Source: Pseudomonadota bacterium (GTDB lineage Bacteria > Pseudomonadota > Gammaproteobacteria > Burkholderiales > Burkholderiaceae_B). From it: a stretch of DNA of 64,000 bases. The notes below the pieces were generated by a model. That model was not told the DNA's origin, did not search any database, and saw only the letters and a program-made list of their open reading frames with translations. Below are positions 1-8,739 of this stretch, in pieces. Each line of letters begins with the position of its first letter. Position 1 is the stretch's first letter. The translations under genes and the position numbers were made by a program. The stretch lies in assembly GCA_023439305.1 (NCBI GenBank), contig JAEXOO010000031.1:112530-176529 (forward strand). Direction: 5' to 3'.

Positions 1-1
1 G

Positions 2-166
2 GCCCAGATCTTGCGCAAAGCTCAGGATCGCCTGGAAAAACTGCCGCTCGGCGGGATGACGCTGCACCGTCAATGGCTCGCCATCCATCGTCCTGATTCT
101 CCGTGCAGCGCATTGATGCTCGACCTGCTGACACTGCTGCAAGCCGTGCCACACAAGCGGCTATAG
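2..166 (+). CDS. C-terminal end of an unidentified protein, possibly a LysR-type regulator
   Basis: An open frame enters from the left edge and ends at TAG 164-166, giving 54 residues ending in HKRL. Residues such as the LPLGG stretch followed by a W-L-A-I-H-R-P strand and a leucine-rich final helix are reminiscent of the end of a LysR effector domain, but this is a weak resemblance. The stop shares the palindromic CTATAG with the stop of the convergent phosphodiesterase gene, so the two coding regions overlap by three bases and no terminator fits between them. The identity is a guess; the reading frame itself is plausible from its codon use. Confidence 0.4.
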   Translation, partial: AQILRKAQDRLEKLPLGGMTLHRQWLAIHRPDSPCSALMLDLLTLLQAVPHKRL

Positions 167-970
167 GCACTTGAGCGCACTGATGTCGCCCGTATAGGGG
201 AAGCGCAATTCCTCGTAGCCGAAGGGCTGAAAATGCACAGTCAGGCCGTCGTCATTGGGCAGGATCACCGCATAGCTGGCCGGCTCGAAAGTAGACGTGG
301 CGGCGCCGGGACGCTCCAGATCCAGCTCGTGCTGGTGATTGGTGCCGCTGACCGTCACAAACGGAAATCCATTCCAGGTGCCGGCGGCGCAGCGGTGCAC
401 GTGCCCCGAAAACAGATGCACGGGCGCGGGATGCGCCTTGAGCAGGGGCAAGAGCAGTTCGGCATTGCTCAAACGCAGCCAATCCATGGACGGATACTGC
501 AAGGCCGGCAAGGGATGGTGCGAGAACAGCATGACCGGACCTGCGTGCGTCGCCATCTGGCCGCGCAGCCAGCTCAGGCGTTCGTGGCATAGATACCCGT
601 TGGTATAGCCGTCCTGCAAGGTGTCCAGATAGATCAACCGCCAGTCACCCAAGGATTCGGCGTGCTGCACGAAATCAGGCAAATCCGTGGACGACTGCGG
701 AAACACCGCCTTGAACGCGTGCCGGCTATCGTGATTGCCCATCAACAGGCGCACGGGCGGGATCAGTTCCTGCAGCCCCATGCGCAGACGCTCGTAGGCC
801 AGAGGATGGCCGGCATGCGTCAGGTCGCCGGTCAGCACGCACAGATCCGCATCAGCATGATGGTGATTGATATGACGCACGCAGCTGCGCAGCCGCTCCA
901 GCGGATCCGAGCCAAACAGCAGCGCGCCGGGTGGGGTGATATGCAAGTCCGAGAACTGGATGATTTTCAT
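161..970 (-). CDS. Calcineurin-like phosphodiesterase, GpdQ/cyclic-nucleotide PDE type
   Basis: This 269-residue protein carries the full metallophosphoesterase signature: D-x-H near residues 8-10, GD at about 48-49, GNHD at 78-81, an HH pair near 151-152 and GHVH at 189-192. These are the dinuclear metal ligands of the class III phosphodiesterase family that includes GpdQ, which hydrolyses glycerophosphodiesters. It is the last gene of an ABC operon resembling Ugp, which fits the release of glycerol-3-phosphate from imported or intracellular diesters. The ATG at 970 is preferred over an in-frame TTG two codons upstream because AAGGG lies about six bases ahead of it. There is no signal peptide, so it should act in the cytoplasm. 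Exact substrate is inferred from context only. Confidence 0.85.
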   Translation of the reverse strand: MKIIQFSDLHITPPGALLFGSDPLERLRSCVRHINHHHADADLCVLTGDLTHAGHPLAYERLRMGLQELIPPVRLLMGNHDSRHAFKAVFPQSSTDLPDFVQHAESLGDWRLIYLDTLQDGYTNGYLCHERLSWLRGQMATHAGPVMLFSHHPLPALQYPSMDWLRLSNAELLLPLLKAHPAPVHLFSGHVHRCAAGTWNGFPFVTVSGTNHQHELDLERPGAATSTFEPASYAVILPNDDGLTVHFQPFGYEELRFPYTGDISALKCL

Positions 971-979
971 GAACAACCC

Positions 980-1831
980 TTAACGAATGCCGGCCCGCAA
1001 AAAAGCCTGCATGAACTGTTTCTGAAACAGCAGAAAGCCCACCAGCAAGGGCAAGATAGTCATTAGCGTGGCGGCGCTGATCAAGGAAATGCTGACTCCG
1101 CTTTCAGGCGCGCCGAAGAGCGACAGGCCCACGGTCAGCGGACGGGTCTGTTCGGAACTGCTGATGACTAAGGGCCACAGGAAATTGTTCCAGTGCGTGG
1201 ACACGGACACCAGCGCATAAGCCAGGTATACCGGCTTGACCAGCGGCACGTACACGCGCCACAGCACGCCCAGCCGGCTGCAGCCTTCCAGTCGGGCGGC
1301 GTCCTCCAGCTCGCGCGGCACCTGTTTGAAGGCCTGACGCAGCAGGAACACGCCGAAGGCGCTGGCCATATAGGGCACGCCCATGCCCCACACCGTGTCC
1401 GTCCAGCCCAGCAGGGCCACCATGCGGTAGTTTTCCACGATCAGCACTTCGGGCAGGATGAACAATTGCAGCAGCAACAGCATGAACAGAAACTGGCTGC
1501 CGAAGAATCGGAACCGCGCAAAAGCATAGGCCGCCAGCGTGCACAGAACGAACTGCCCGGCCAGAATGACGCTGACCAGTACGGTGGTATTGAAGATATA
1601 GCGCAGCCACGGCGCCCTGTCCCAGGCCGCACTGAAATTGCCCAGCGTCCAGCCCGACGCCAGGTCAAGACGCAAAGCGGCCGAGGGATCGCGGAACGCC
1701 GCCCAGCAGGCATACAGCAAGGGCGCGATCCACAGCAGCGCCAATACATGCGCCCCCAGGGTATCGAGCGAAGGCAGATAGACAGCGCGGCGTTGGACAG
1801 GAGCAGTCAGAACGGTATCCATGGCGATCAC
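980..1831 (-). CDS. ABC transporter permease, UgpE/MalG type
   Basis: This is an inner-membrane permease of the carbohydrate-uptake (CUT1) ABC family with about six hydrophobic segments and the cytoplasmic EAA loop visible as ELEDAARLEGCSRLGVLW in the second half. It pairs with the adjacent permease and the ATPase encoded upstream. The frame can start at GTG 1831, whose GTGA overlaps the stop of the preceding permease, or at ATG 1822 (MDTVLTAP). Neither has a strong ribosome site, and translational coupling is likely. Family membership is certain; the substrate (glycerol-3-phosphate, its diesters, or another polyol/sugar) is inferred from the neighbouring GpdQ-like enzyme and GlpR-like regulator. 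Confidence 0.88.
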   Translation of the reverse strand: MIAMDTVLTAPVQRRAVYLPSLDTLGAHVLALLWIAPLLYACWAAFRDPSAALRLDLASGWTLGNFSAAWDRAPWLRYIFNTTVLVSVILAGQFVLCTLAAYAFARFRFFGSQFLFMLLLLQLFILPEVLIVENYRMVALLGWTDTVWGMGVPYMASAFGVFLLRQAFKQVPRELEDAARLEGCSRLGVLWRVYVPLVKPVYLAYALVSVSTHWNNFLWPLVISSSEQTRPLTVGLSLFGAPESGVSISLISAATLMTILPLLVGFLLFQKQFMQAFLRAGIR

Positions 1832-2718
1832 TGGTAATGCACGCGGCGTTCGGCGTAGCGGAATTGAAAGATGGCGACCAGCCCCAGGCCCGCCAGCAGC
1901 ACCACCGTCAGCACCGCGGCGCTGGGGGTATCCATGTAGGCAAAGGCGGTTTCCCAGATCCAGTACAACATCAGCTTGGACGCGTTGTTCGGGCCGCCCT
2001 TGGTCAGGATGAACAGATGATCCACCAGCTTGACCGAATTGATCAGCGCATTGATCAGAATGAACAAAGTGGTGGGCGCCAGCAGCGGCAACAGCACACG
2101 ACGTCCATACTGCCAGCGCGTCGCGCCTTCCAGCCGAGCCGCGTCACGTAGCTCGGGAGGAATGGTTTGCAAGGCGGCCAGATAGAAAATCATAAAAAAT
2201 CCGGCCTCTTTCCAGATCGTCACCACCATGACCGCGCCCAGCGCCGTCTGCGGCTGGCCTAGCCAGTTGGTGGCTCCCTGGCCGAACAGCTTGCCAATCT
2301 GGTCCAGCAGACCCAAGTCGGGGGTATAGAAGAACAGCCACAGATTCGCCGCCGCGATCATGGGCAGCATGGTGGGCGTAAAGTAGGCGCAGCGCACCCA
2401 GGCGCGCGCCGTCATGGCGCGGTTGGCCCACAAGGCCATCAGCAGCGCCAGCGCCATGGACACAGGAATGACAATGGCCGCATACCAAAGGTTGTTCTTG
2501 AGCACCAGCCAGAACGTCGGATCAGCCAGCATGGCATCGTAATTGTCCAGCCCCACGAATTGGGCGGGACGGCGCGCCGTCCCTTTGCTGAGCAGGCTAG
2601 ACCAGAACGTGTGCAGCGCCGGGATGAAGGCAAACACGCTCAGCAGCACGAACAGCGGCGTCAGCAACAGGTAGGCGAATACCCATTCTTTACGCAGCAC
2701 ACGCAATGGTTCAGCCAT
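1828..2718 (-). CDS. ABC transporter permease, UgpA/MalF type
   Basis: This 296-residue inner-membrane protein has six predicted membrane segments and a clear EAA loop (ELRDAARLEGATRWQYGRR) in its C-terminal third, the site that docks on the ATPase. It is the first of the two permeases of the operon and resembles UgpA. ATG 2718 is preferred; a TTG one codon upstream is less likely. It follows the binding-protein gene by 12 bases and its stop overlaps the start of the next permease by four bases, so the two subunits are translationally coupled. The MalF-type large periplasmic loop is absent, as is usual for UgpA-like members. Confidence 0.88.
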   Translation of the reverse strand: MAEPLRVLRKEWVFAYLLLTPLFVLLSVFAFIPALHTFWSSLLSKGTARRPAQFVGLDNYDAMLADPTFWLVLKNNLWYAAIVIPVSMALALLMALWANRAMTARAWVRCAYFTPTMLPMIAAANLWLFFYTPDLGLLDQIGKLFGQGATNWLGQPQTALGAVMVVTIWKEAGFFMIFYLAALQTIPPELRDAARLEGATRWQYGRRVLLPLLAPTTLFILINALINSVKLVDHLFILTKGGPNNASKLMLYWIWETAFAYMDTPSAAVLTVVLLAGLGLVAIFQFRYAERRVHYQ

Positions 2719-2730
2719 CAAAACACCCGC

Positions 2731-3993
2731 TTAGTTAAAAGGACGCAGCAGACGATCGGCCGCGGACTGCGCCTCGTCCAGGGCCGCCTGGGGCGTCTTG
2801 GAGTTGGTCAGTACCGCCTGCACGGCATTGGACAGCAGCTCGCGCACGCGGGCGGTTTCATAGGTAGCGAACTCGGGCGACGCCACGGCCAACTGATCAC
2901 GCGCCACCAGCGCCTGCGGGAAGGACTTGGCGTAGTCGACCAGCGCCGGCGTTTCATAAGCAGCAGGACTGATGCCCACATAGCCGGTGGCCATGGACCA
3001 CTTGGCGGCGCGCTCGGGCGCGGTCATCCAGCGCACAAAACCCAGAGCTGCTTGCTTCTGTTCGTCACTCGCCCCCTTGAACAGGTAGAAATTGCCGCCG
3101 CCGGTCGGCGAGGCCGCTTTTTCCTTGGCAGGGAGCATGGCCACGCCGAAATCGAACTTGGCCTCGTTCTTGACCGCCGTCAGATTGCCCGTGGTGTGCC
3201 ACATCATGGCGGTTTGACCCTGCACGAAGGCCTGGCGCAGCGTGCCCCATTCGATCGTGCCGGTCGGGCTGACCTTGTGCTTGTAGGCCAGGTCATGAAA
3301 GAACTGCAAGGCCTGGACCGATTTGGGGTCGTTGAAGTACACCTTGTTGCCCTCTTCGTTCATCAGCTGGCGGCCGTTCTGCAGCGCCATCGCCTGGAAC
3401 ATCCAATAGGGATAACCGGTGGACGGAATCATCAGGCCATGGCGCTTGTCCGTGGTCAGTTTCTGGGCGACCTGCACCAGCTCATCCCAGGTCTTGGGCG
3501 GCTGGTCGGGATTCAGGCCAGCGTCGCGGAACATGTCCTTGTTGTAGAACATGACGATGGTCGAACGCTGGAATGGAATGCCCCAGACCTTGCCTTCCAA
3601 GGTGCCATTGGCCATCAGCGCAGGATAGAAACTCTTCAGCCAGTCCTGGCTGGGCACATCCTGCGCCACATCGCTGAAGGCCTCGACCAGACCCTGCTCC
3701 ACCAGATCATGGGTATCCAGGGCGCCCAGCACGGACAGTTGCACGGGTTCACCGGCACGCAGCGCCGATAAGGCCCGCACGCGGGTTTCGTCATAGTTGC
3801 CGGAGTAGACAGCCTTGACCTTGACTTCGGGATTCTCGGCCTGGAAGTCCTTGATCAGGCCATCCACCACTTCCGTCAGTGGGCCGCCGACGGCAACAGG
3901 GTAGTACATGGTCAGTTCCACCGCGCTGTGGGCATTGGCGCCCAGGCCCATCAACAGAGCGCTGGAGGTGGCAAGCAGATAATTCTTGAACAT
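2731..3993 (-). CDS. Periplasmic solute-binding protein, UgpB-like
   Basis: A 420-residue secreted receptor with an N-terminal signal peptide of about 21-24 residues. The mature start, with strand ELTMYYP and the later FQAENPEVKVK and GNYDE segments, follows the pattern of UgpB, the sn-glycerol-3-phosphate binding protein. It belongs to the family 1 extracellular solute-binding proteins, which deliver ligand to the CUT1 permease pair encoded next. The gene lies 18 bases downstream of the ATPase gene and 12 bases before the first permease, so it is part of one operon. Its position after rather than before the ATPase differs from the E. coli ugpBAEC order. Confidence 0.87.
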   Translation of the reverse strand: MFKNYLLATSSALLMGLGANAHSAVELTMYYPVAVGGPLTEVVDGLIKDFQAENPEVKVKAVYSGNYDETRVRALSALRAGEPVQLSVLGALDTHDLVEQGLVEAFSDVAQDVPSQDWLKSFYPALMANGTLEGKVWGIPFQRSTIVMFYNKDMFRDAGLNPDQPPKTWDELVQVAQKLTTDKRHGLMIPSTGYPYWMFQAMALQNGRQLMNEEGNKVYFNDPKSVQALQFFHDLAYKHKVSPTGTIEWGTLRQAFVQGQTAMMWHTTGNLTAVKNEAKFDFGVAMLPAKEKAASPTGGGNFYLFKGASDEQKQAALGFVRWMTAPERAAKWSMATGYVGISPAAYETPALVDYAKSFPQALVARDQLAVASPEFATYETARVRELLSNAVQAVLTNSKTPQAALDEAQSAADRLLRPFN

Positions 3994-4011
3994 GAATAGA
4001 CTCGCAGTACG

Positions 4012-5082
4012 TTAGGCTGGAACAGCGGTGGACGGCGCCGGCAGGCGCGCTCCGCTGTCCTGGTTAAAGTAGAAAGCGTGAACGGGATTCCAGCTCAAGC
4101 CGCAGCGAGCGCCCGCCTCGACGCTGCAGCTGTGCGGCGCGCGCACGATCAAGGTATGGCCGTCATTCAGGCGCACATAAACGTAAGCGTCCGCTCCCTG
4201 GAATTCCTGGTGCTCCACCGTCGCCGCAACGAGGTGGTCCGCTGCTTCGTGCAGACGCAGGTTTTCAGGGCGCACGCCCACCAGCACCCGATGAGGCTGG
4301 TCGAACTGGCGGCGCGAGGGCCATAGATTCAAGGGAACGTGATCGCTGTGGATCATCATCATGGGCGGACTGCCGATAAACCCGGCGGTAAAAACGCTGT
4401 TCGGCTCCCCATACAAATGCTGCGCCGCGCCCTGCTGTTCGATACGGCCGGCATTGAGCAGCACCACATGATCCGCCATGCCCATGGCCTCGGTCTGATC
4501 GTGCGTCACATACACCACTGTCAGGCCCAGGCGTTGCTGCAAAGCGCGGATTTCGTGGCGCACCGTATGACGCAATTTGGCGTCCAGATTGGACAGCGGC
4601 TCGTCCATCAGGCAGATGCGGTGCCCTGACACAATGCTGCGCGCCAATGCTACGCGCTGGCGCTGACCGCCGGACAACTGGCCCGGCTTGCGCGCGTCCA
4701 ATCCCTCCAGATTAGTCAAGGCCAGGGCTTCGCGCAGCCGCTCCTGCTGCTGCTTGCGGTCGGCCCGCCGCACCTGCAAGCCGAACAGAATGTTGTCGGC
4801 CACGTTCAGATGAGGAAACAGAGCGTAAGACTGGAACACCATGCTCAATCCGCGCCGCGCCGGCTCCAGATGGGTCGCGTCCAGCCCGTTGATCAGCAGC
4901 CGCCCCCGGTCCGGCGTTTCCAGCCCGGCAATGATGCGCAGCAAGGTGGACTTGCCGCAGCCCGAAGGCCCCAGCAGCGCGGTGAACGTCCCTTCCTGGA
5001 TAGACAGATCCATGTGCTTGAGCACGGCCTGATCGCCCCAGGATTTGCCTATGCCCTGCAGCTCGATGGCGGTGCGGCTCAT
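4012..5082 (-). CDS. ABC transporter ATPase, UgpC/MalK type
   Basis: A 356-residue nucleotide-binding subunit. Walker A GPSGCGKST lies at about 38-46, the signature LSGGQ at 136-140, Walker B LMDEP at 158-162 and the switch histidine near 194. A MalK-type C-terminal regulatory domain (OB-fold repeats) follows from about residue 235, as in UgpC. The frame is open further upstream, but the start is ATG 5082: the GKSWGDQAVL region begins a few residues later and ATGA overlaps the stop of the DeoR gene by four bases. This makes the regulator and the ATPase the first two translationally coupled cistrons of the operon. Confidence 0.93.
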   Translation of the reverse strand: MSRTAIELQGIGKSWGDQAVLKHMDLSIQEGTFTALLGPSGCGKSTLLRIIAGLETPDRGRLLINGLDATHLEPARRGLSMVFQSYALFPHLNVADNILFGLQVRRADRKQQQERLREALALTNLEGLDARKPGQLSGGQRQRVALARSIVSGHRICLMDEPLSNLDAKLRHTVRHEIRALQQRLGLTVVYVTHDQTEAMGMADHVVLLNAGRIEQQGAAQHLYGEPNSVFTAGFIGSPPMMMIHSDHVPLNLWPSRRQFDQPHRVLVGVRPENLRLHEAADHLVAATVEHQEFQGADAYVYVRLNDGHTLIVRAPHSCSVEAGARCGLSWNPVHAFYFNQDSGARLPAPSTAVPA

Positions 5083-5849
5083 GACTGCGCCTCGTCGGCG
5101 ATGACGACCTGCACCCTGGGCGGGATCCGCTCGCGATACGGCTCCGGTATCGCCTGGTCGCAAACCAGGATATCCACATCGTCCAGCGAGCCGCTGCGCA
5201 CCGGTGCTCGGCGTCCGAACTTGGTGTGGTCCAGAACCAGAATGCGGATGCGGCAATTGCCGCGCAGCGCCTTATGGCAGTCGGATTCCGCCATGTCGAA
5301 ATCCAGCAAGGCGCCGTCCGAATCAAAGCCTCCCACGCCGGACACGCCAAAATCCGCCTTGAAGCTGTTGAACAGGCGCTCGGCCTCGGGCCCCAGGATT
5401 TCGGGATTGGGCTGGCGCAACTGGCCACCCGCCAACACCACGTGATGGCTGACGTTATGCGTCAAAGCCAGGGCTGCGCTGAGGTTGTTGGTGACCACGG
5501 TCAGGTCCTGGTGATCCGCCAGCGCCAAAGCCACCTGCTCGGGCGTGGTTCCAAATCCCAGCAACACACTGGCGCCAGAGGGAATCAGACCGGCCACAGC
5601 CCGCCCTATACGCGCCTTGGCCTGCAATTGAGTGATACGCCGCGTCTGGAACGACACATTGCGCTCGATCGCATTCAATTCTGCGCCGCCATGGCGGCGA
5701 CGCACCACATCAGCCTGATACAGATAGTTCAGGTCACGCCGTATAGTCTGCGGCGTCACGCCGAAATGCGCGGCCAGGCCATCGACCGAGACCACGCCCT
5801 GGGCGCGCAGCAAATCCACAATAATGCTTTGGCGGACAGATAGATTCAT
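5079..5849 (-). CDS. DeoR-family transcriptional regulator, GlpR-like
   Basis: A 256-residue repressor with the DeoR helix-turn-helix at about residues 18-42 (VSVDGLAAHFGVTPQTIRRD) and a DeoRC sensor domain with the phospho-sugar-binding pattern typical of GlpR. It is the first gene of the Ugp-like operon and overlaps the ATPase gene by four bases, so it should control its own transcript. A perfect palindrome 95-110 bases upstream (5944-5959) shares half-sites with the known GlpR operator of E. coli. Known GlpR proteins respond to glycerol-3-phosphate, which fits the transporter and phosphodiesterase it precedes. ATG 5849 gives a normal N-terminus. Confidence 0.88.
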   Translation of the reverse strand: MNLSVRQSIIVDLLRAQGVVSVDGLAAHFGVTPQTIRRDLNYLYQADVVRRRHGGAELNAIERNVSFQTRRITQLQAKARIGRAVAGLIPSGASVLLGFGTTPEQVALALADHQDLTVVTNNLSAALALTHNVSHHVVLAGGQLRQPNPEILGPEAERLFNSFKADFGVSGVGGFDSDGALLDFDMAESDCHKALRGNCRIRILVLDHTKFGRRAPVRSGSLDDVDILVCDQAIPEPYRERIPPRVQVVIADEAQS

Positions 5850-5943
5850 AACACTGCATACGGGTTTCGTTTGAATACCAGGCAGTGTAGAAATCCCAGG
5901 TTACGGGCCGGTGACGCTCAGATGAAAGTTTTATGACGAGAAA

Positions 5944-5959
5944 ATGTTCATATGAACAT
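5944..5959. promoter_or_regulatory. Perfect 16-bp palindrome, candidate operator of the DeoR/GlpR-like regulator
   Basis: ATGTTCATATGAACAT reads the same on both strands. It lies in the gap between the peroxiredoxin stop and the start of the DeoR-led operon. The outer arms ATGTTC and GAACAT match the half-sites of the established E. coli GlpR operator, although the central spacing here is shorter. Binding is inferred. Confidence 0.55.
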
Positions 5960-5987
5960 AAGCGAATCAGGCCGCCCTGCCCGCCGT

Positions 5988-6539
5988 CTACTTGCCGGTC
6001 TGCTGCGCCCGCCAGTCGCGCACCGCTTTCAAGGTGTTGGCCACGTGATCGTCCGGCTCCATCGCGGTGTATTCGTAGAGAATGCGACCTTCGGGCGAAA
6101 TCACATAAGACATGCGGGTGGCCCGCTCCGTGTGCACGCCCAGCCCGGCATCGTAAGCCTTGATAACACGGCTGCCTGTATCCGCGCCCACCGCGAACTT
6201 GCTGCCGCAGGGTCCCGTTGAAAAGTCCTTCAAGGTCTCGATGTCATCAGCCGACAAACCGATGACTGTGGCGCCCAAGGCGTCGTAATCGACTATGGCC
6301 TCGGCGAAGGTATGCGCTTCCACGGTGCAGCCCTGGGTGAACGCCGCGGGGTAGAAATACAGCACCACCGGCCCTTTTTTCAAGGCGTCCTTCATGGAAA
6401 AATCAAAGGTCTTTCCGGCCAGCGCCGCCTGCACCGTAAAGTCGGGCGCCGGTTCGCCCACGGCCAATGCCGCCCAGGCTCCCGTGGAACACAGGCCCGC
6501 CGCCAGCGCCAGCGTCCATCCTGCCATCGTCGTCTTCAT
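5988..6539 (-). CDS. Exported peroxiredoxin (AhpC/TSA, Bcp/PrxQ-like)
   Basis: A 183-residue thiol peroxidase with a cleavable signal peptide (about residues 1-23, ending AWA) and therefore probably periplasmic. The peroxidatic cysteine C71 sits in the canonical Px3Tx2C context (PAAFTQGC), and a second cysteine, C111, could be the resolving residue. Family members reduce hydroperoxides using thioredoxin-like partners. ATG 6539 is chosen because AGAGGGG precedes it at a good distance and the signal peptide then begins directly; an extension to an earlier start adds ten unconvincing residues. It is monocistronic on the minus strand with the divergent NnrU gene beyond. Confidence 0.88.
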   Translation of the reverse strand: MKTTMAGWTLALAAGLCSTGAWAALAVGEPAPDFTVQAALAGKTFDFSMKDALKKGPVVLYFYPAAFTQGCTVEAHTFAEAIVDYDALGATVIGLSADDIETLKDFSTGPCGSKFAVGADTGSRVIKAYDAGLGVHTERATRMSYVISPEGRILYEYTAMEPDDHVANTLKAVRDWRAQQTGK

Positions 6540-6634
6540 CGGAATCCCCTCTTGCAAAAGACCGGTCACCGAACTAGCGTAGATTCATTCCGGTATGCCT
6601 GCAAGCGCAAACCTTTCTTACCCCAGGAGTCGCC

Positions 6635-7204
6635 ATGTCCATCCTGATCATCGGCTGTCTGCTGTTCTTTAGCGTCCACTCCATACAGATTGTCGTGCCC
6701 GGCGCCAGGGCAGCCATGGTGCAACGCCATGGCGAACGCCTGTGGCAACTAGGTTACGCCGTCATCGCCGCTGTCGGACTGATCCTGATCGTGCTGGGCT
6801 ACGGCCAGGCCCGCCAGGTGTCGGCCCTGATCTACGCACCGCCGATATGGGGCCGTCACACGGCCATGCTCCTGATGCTGCCGGTTTTTCCGCTGTTGCT
6901 GGCCACCTACTTCCCCGCCCGCATCCAGCGCACCGTGCGCCACCCCATGCTGATTGCCACCTGTCTATGGGCGCTCGCCCATCTGCTGGCCAACGGCGGA
7001 CTGGCCGACCTGATTCTATTCGGCGCCTTCGGTGCCTGGGCAATCCTGGATCTGCTCTCGTTCTCCTGGCGCCCCGCCCGCAGCATCCGCCGCTTTCCTG
7101 TCCGTCCCTACAACGACGCAATTGCCGTCGTGGCCGGCCTGCTTCTGTACGGATTCTTCGTGATCTCAGCCCACCGCTGGGTGACCGGCATGCCGCTCTT
7201 CTGA
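6635..7204 (+). CDS. NnrU-family integral membrane protein
   Basis: A 189-residue protein with five or six hydrophobic segments and the family hallmark RHPMLIATCLWALAHLLANG in the middle, containing the conserved RHP and AHLLANG motifs of the NnrU family. The Rhodobacter NnrU founding member was found near nitric-oxide respiration genes, and relatives resemble isoprenoid-modifying membrane enzymes, but no reaction is established. The start has a good AGGAG site. No denitrification genes lie nearby, so the name reflects homology only. Confidence 0.85.
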   Translation: MSILIIGCLLFFSVHSIQIVVPGARAAMVQRHGERLWQLGYAVIAAVGLILIVLGYGQARQVSALIYAPPIWGRHTAMLLMLPVFPLLLATYFPARIQRTVRHPMLIATCLWALAHLLANGGLADLILFGAFGAWAILDLLSFSWRPARSIRRFPVRPYNDAIAVVAGLLLYGFFVISAHRWVTGMPLF

Positions 7205-7288
7205 ACGCGGGCTCGCCATAGGGTAATATCGACAGGGCATGAATGAAAAAAATGAAAACATCACTGCACTATTTCTAGGAGACAAAAC

Positions 7289-8248
7289 ATGAGAATCCAC
7301 CGTTTGCTGCGCCCTCTGCTGGCCGCCACCCTGCTGGGCGGCGCGGTCGTCGCCCAGGCTCAGGTCAGCATGATGCTGCCGGCCAACCCGGGCGGAGGCT
7401 GGGACTCCACCGGCCGACAGGCCATGCACGCCATGAACGAAGCCGGCATCTACACCGGCACGGTCAGCTTCACCAATAAGGGCGGCGCCGGCGGCACCAT
7501 CGGCCTGGCCGATTTCCAGCGTTCTCAGAAAGGCAAAGCGGATGCGCTGGCCGTATTCGGCGCGATCACGGTGGGCTCGATCTCCATGAACAACTCCCCC
7601 ATCGACTTGAGCAAGTTCAAGCCGGTGGCGCGCCTGACCGCCGAATACCTGGTGCTGGCCGTCAAGGCCGACGCCCCCTACAAGACATTGGACGACTTTG
7701 TGCAGGCCTTGAAGGCCAATCCCGGCGGCACGCCGGTGGGCGGCGGCTCGGCTGGCGGCGTGGACCACATCGCCTTGGCGCTGCTGGCGCAGAAAGGCCA
7801 GGTTCCGGTATCCGCCCTGAACTACATCCCCCAGGCGGGCGGAGCTGACACCGTGACCGGCATCGTCAACGGCACCCTGAAAGCAGGGATATCCGGGGCA
7901 TCCGAATTCCAGCAATTCGCCGACAGCGGTCGCATCCGCATCCTGGCCGTGTCCTCCGACAAACGCATGAAGGGCCTGGACAATGTGCCTACCTTCAAGG
8001 AAGGCGGATACGACGTCGAAATCGCCAACTGGCGCGGCATCCTGGGCTCGGTCGACATGCCCGAAGAAAACTATCGTCAGTGGGTAGACCGCTTCACCCA
8101 GCTGAACGACAGTGCCCAATGGAAAGCCACCATGGAACGCCTGGGCTGGGAACCCTACTTCCTGAGCGGCGAGGCCTTCGGCGAATTCATCCAGGCGGAC
8201 AGCCAGCGCATCAACACCATCCTGCGTGACGCAGGCCTGGTCAAGTAA
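7289..8248 (+). CDS. tctC: Tripartite tricarboxylate transporter receptor, TctC/Bug family
   Basis: A 319-residue periplasmic receptor with a signal peptide of about 24 residues (ending AQAQ). The ligand-binding pattern of Bug proteins is visible: the PANPGGGWDSTGR loop near the mature N-terminus and the GGAGGTIG loop around residues 66-73. It is followed closely by tctB and tctA, so unlike many Bug proteins it has its own permeases. TctC binds carboxylates and hands them to the TctA/TctB membrane pair, driven by an ion gradient. A clear CTAGGAG site lies ahead of ATG 7289. The substrate is not predictable. Confidence 0.92.
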   Translation: MRIHRLLRPLLAATLLGGAVVAQAQVSMMLPANPGGGWDSTGRQAMHAMNEAGIYTGTVSFTNKGGAGGTIGLADFQRSQKGKADALAVFGAITVGSISMNNSPIDLSKFKPVARLTAEYLVLAVKADAPYKTLDDFVQALKANPGGTPVGGGSAGGVDHIALALLAQKGQVPVSALNYIPQAGGADTVTGIVNGTLKAGISGASEFQQFADSGRIRILAVSSDKRMKGLDNVPTFKEGGYDVEIANWRGILGSVDMPEENYRQWVDRFTQLNDSAQWKATMERLGWEPYFLSGEAFGEFIQADSQRINTILRDAGLVK

Positions 8249-8265
8249 GACCGCGGAGGCTGTCC

Positions 8266-8739
8266 ATGACGTCTTCCACCCGACAGCCCTGGTGGCTGGG
8301 GCTGGCGGTCATCCTGACGGGGGCCGTCTGTCTGTATGCTTCCACGTCTTTAACACTGGGCGCGCAGTACGCCGCCATCGGCCCGGGCCTGTTCGTGGCC
8401 CTGGTCGGGGCCGGCCTGATCGTGCTGGGCATTCTGCTGCTGGTGCAGATGGCCCGGGGCACGGCCTTTGACGAAGAGGAGCGGGCCGCCGACCCCGGCA
8501 TGGACAAAGGCCCCTTCCTGACCGTGTTGCTGGCCGCTGTCCTTCCTTCCCTGATGATGGAACAACTGGGGCTGCCCCTGACTGCCGCTGTCTGCTTCAT
8601 GCTGGTAGCGCGCGCCCTGGGTTCGCGCCGCATCCTGCTGGACGTGGTGTCGGGCTTTGCACTGGGCAGCGCCTGCTGGTTCCTGTTCGGCAAGCTGGGC
8701 CTGCAACTGGGCGGCTTCCTACCTTTGGCGGGGCTGTGA
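8266..8739 (+). CDS. tctB: Tripartite tricarboxylate transporter small permease TctB
   Basis: A 157-residue membrane protein with four hydrophobic segments, the size and topology of TctB. It starts 17 bases after tctC and its stop TGA shares a base with the start of tctA. It forms the small membrane subunit of the three-component secondary carboxylate transporter. The hydrophilic loop between the second and third segments (about residues 65-83) is acidic. Confidence 0.88.
   Translation: MTSSTRQPWWLGLAVILTGAVCLYASTSLTLGAQYAAIGPGLFVALVGAGLIVLGILLLVQMARGTAFDEEERAADPGMDKGPFLTVLLAAVLPSLMMEQLGLPLTAAVCFMLVARALGSRRILLDVVSGFALGSACWFLFGKLGLQLGGFLPLAGL

Noticed and set aside
2560..3771. Plus-strand open frame of 403 codons
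   Set aside because: Antisense to the UgpB-like and UgpA-like genes, with Arg/Gln/His-rich shadow composition and no recognisable motif.
7166..8119. Minus-strand open frame of 317 codons opposite tctC
   Set aside because: The plus-strand TctC has signal peptide, ribosome site and family motifs; the antisense frame has none.
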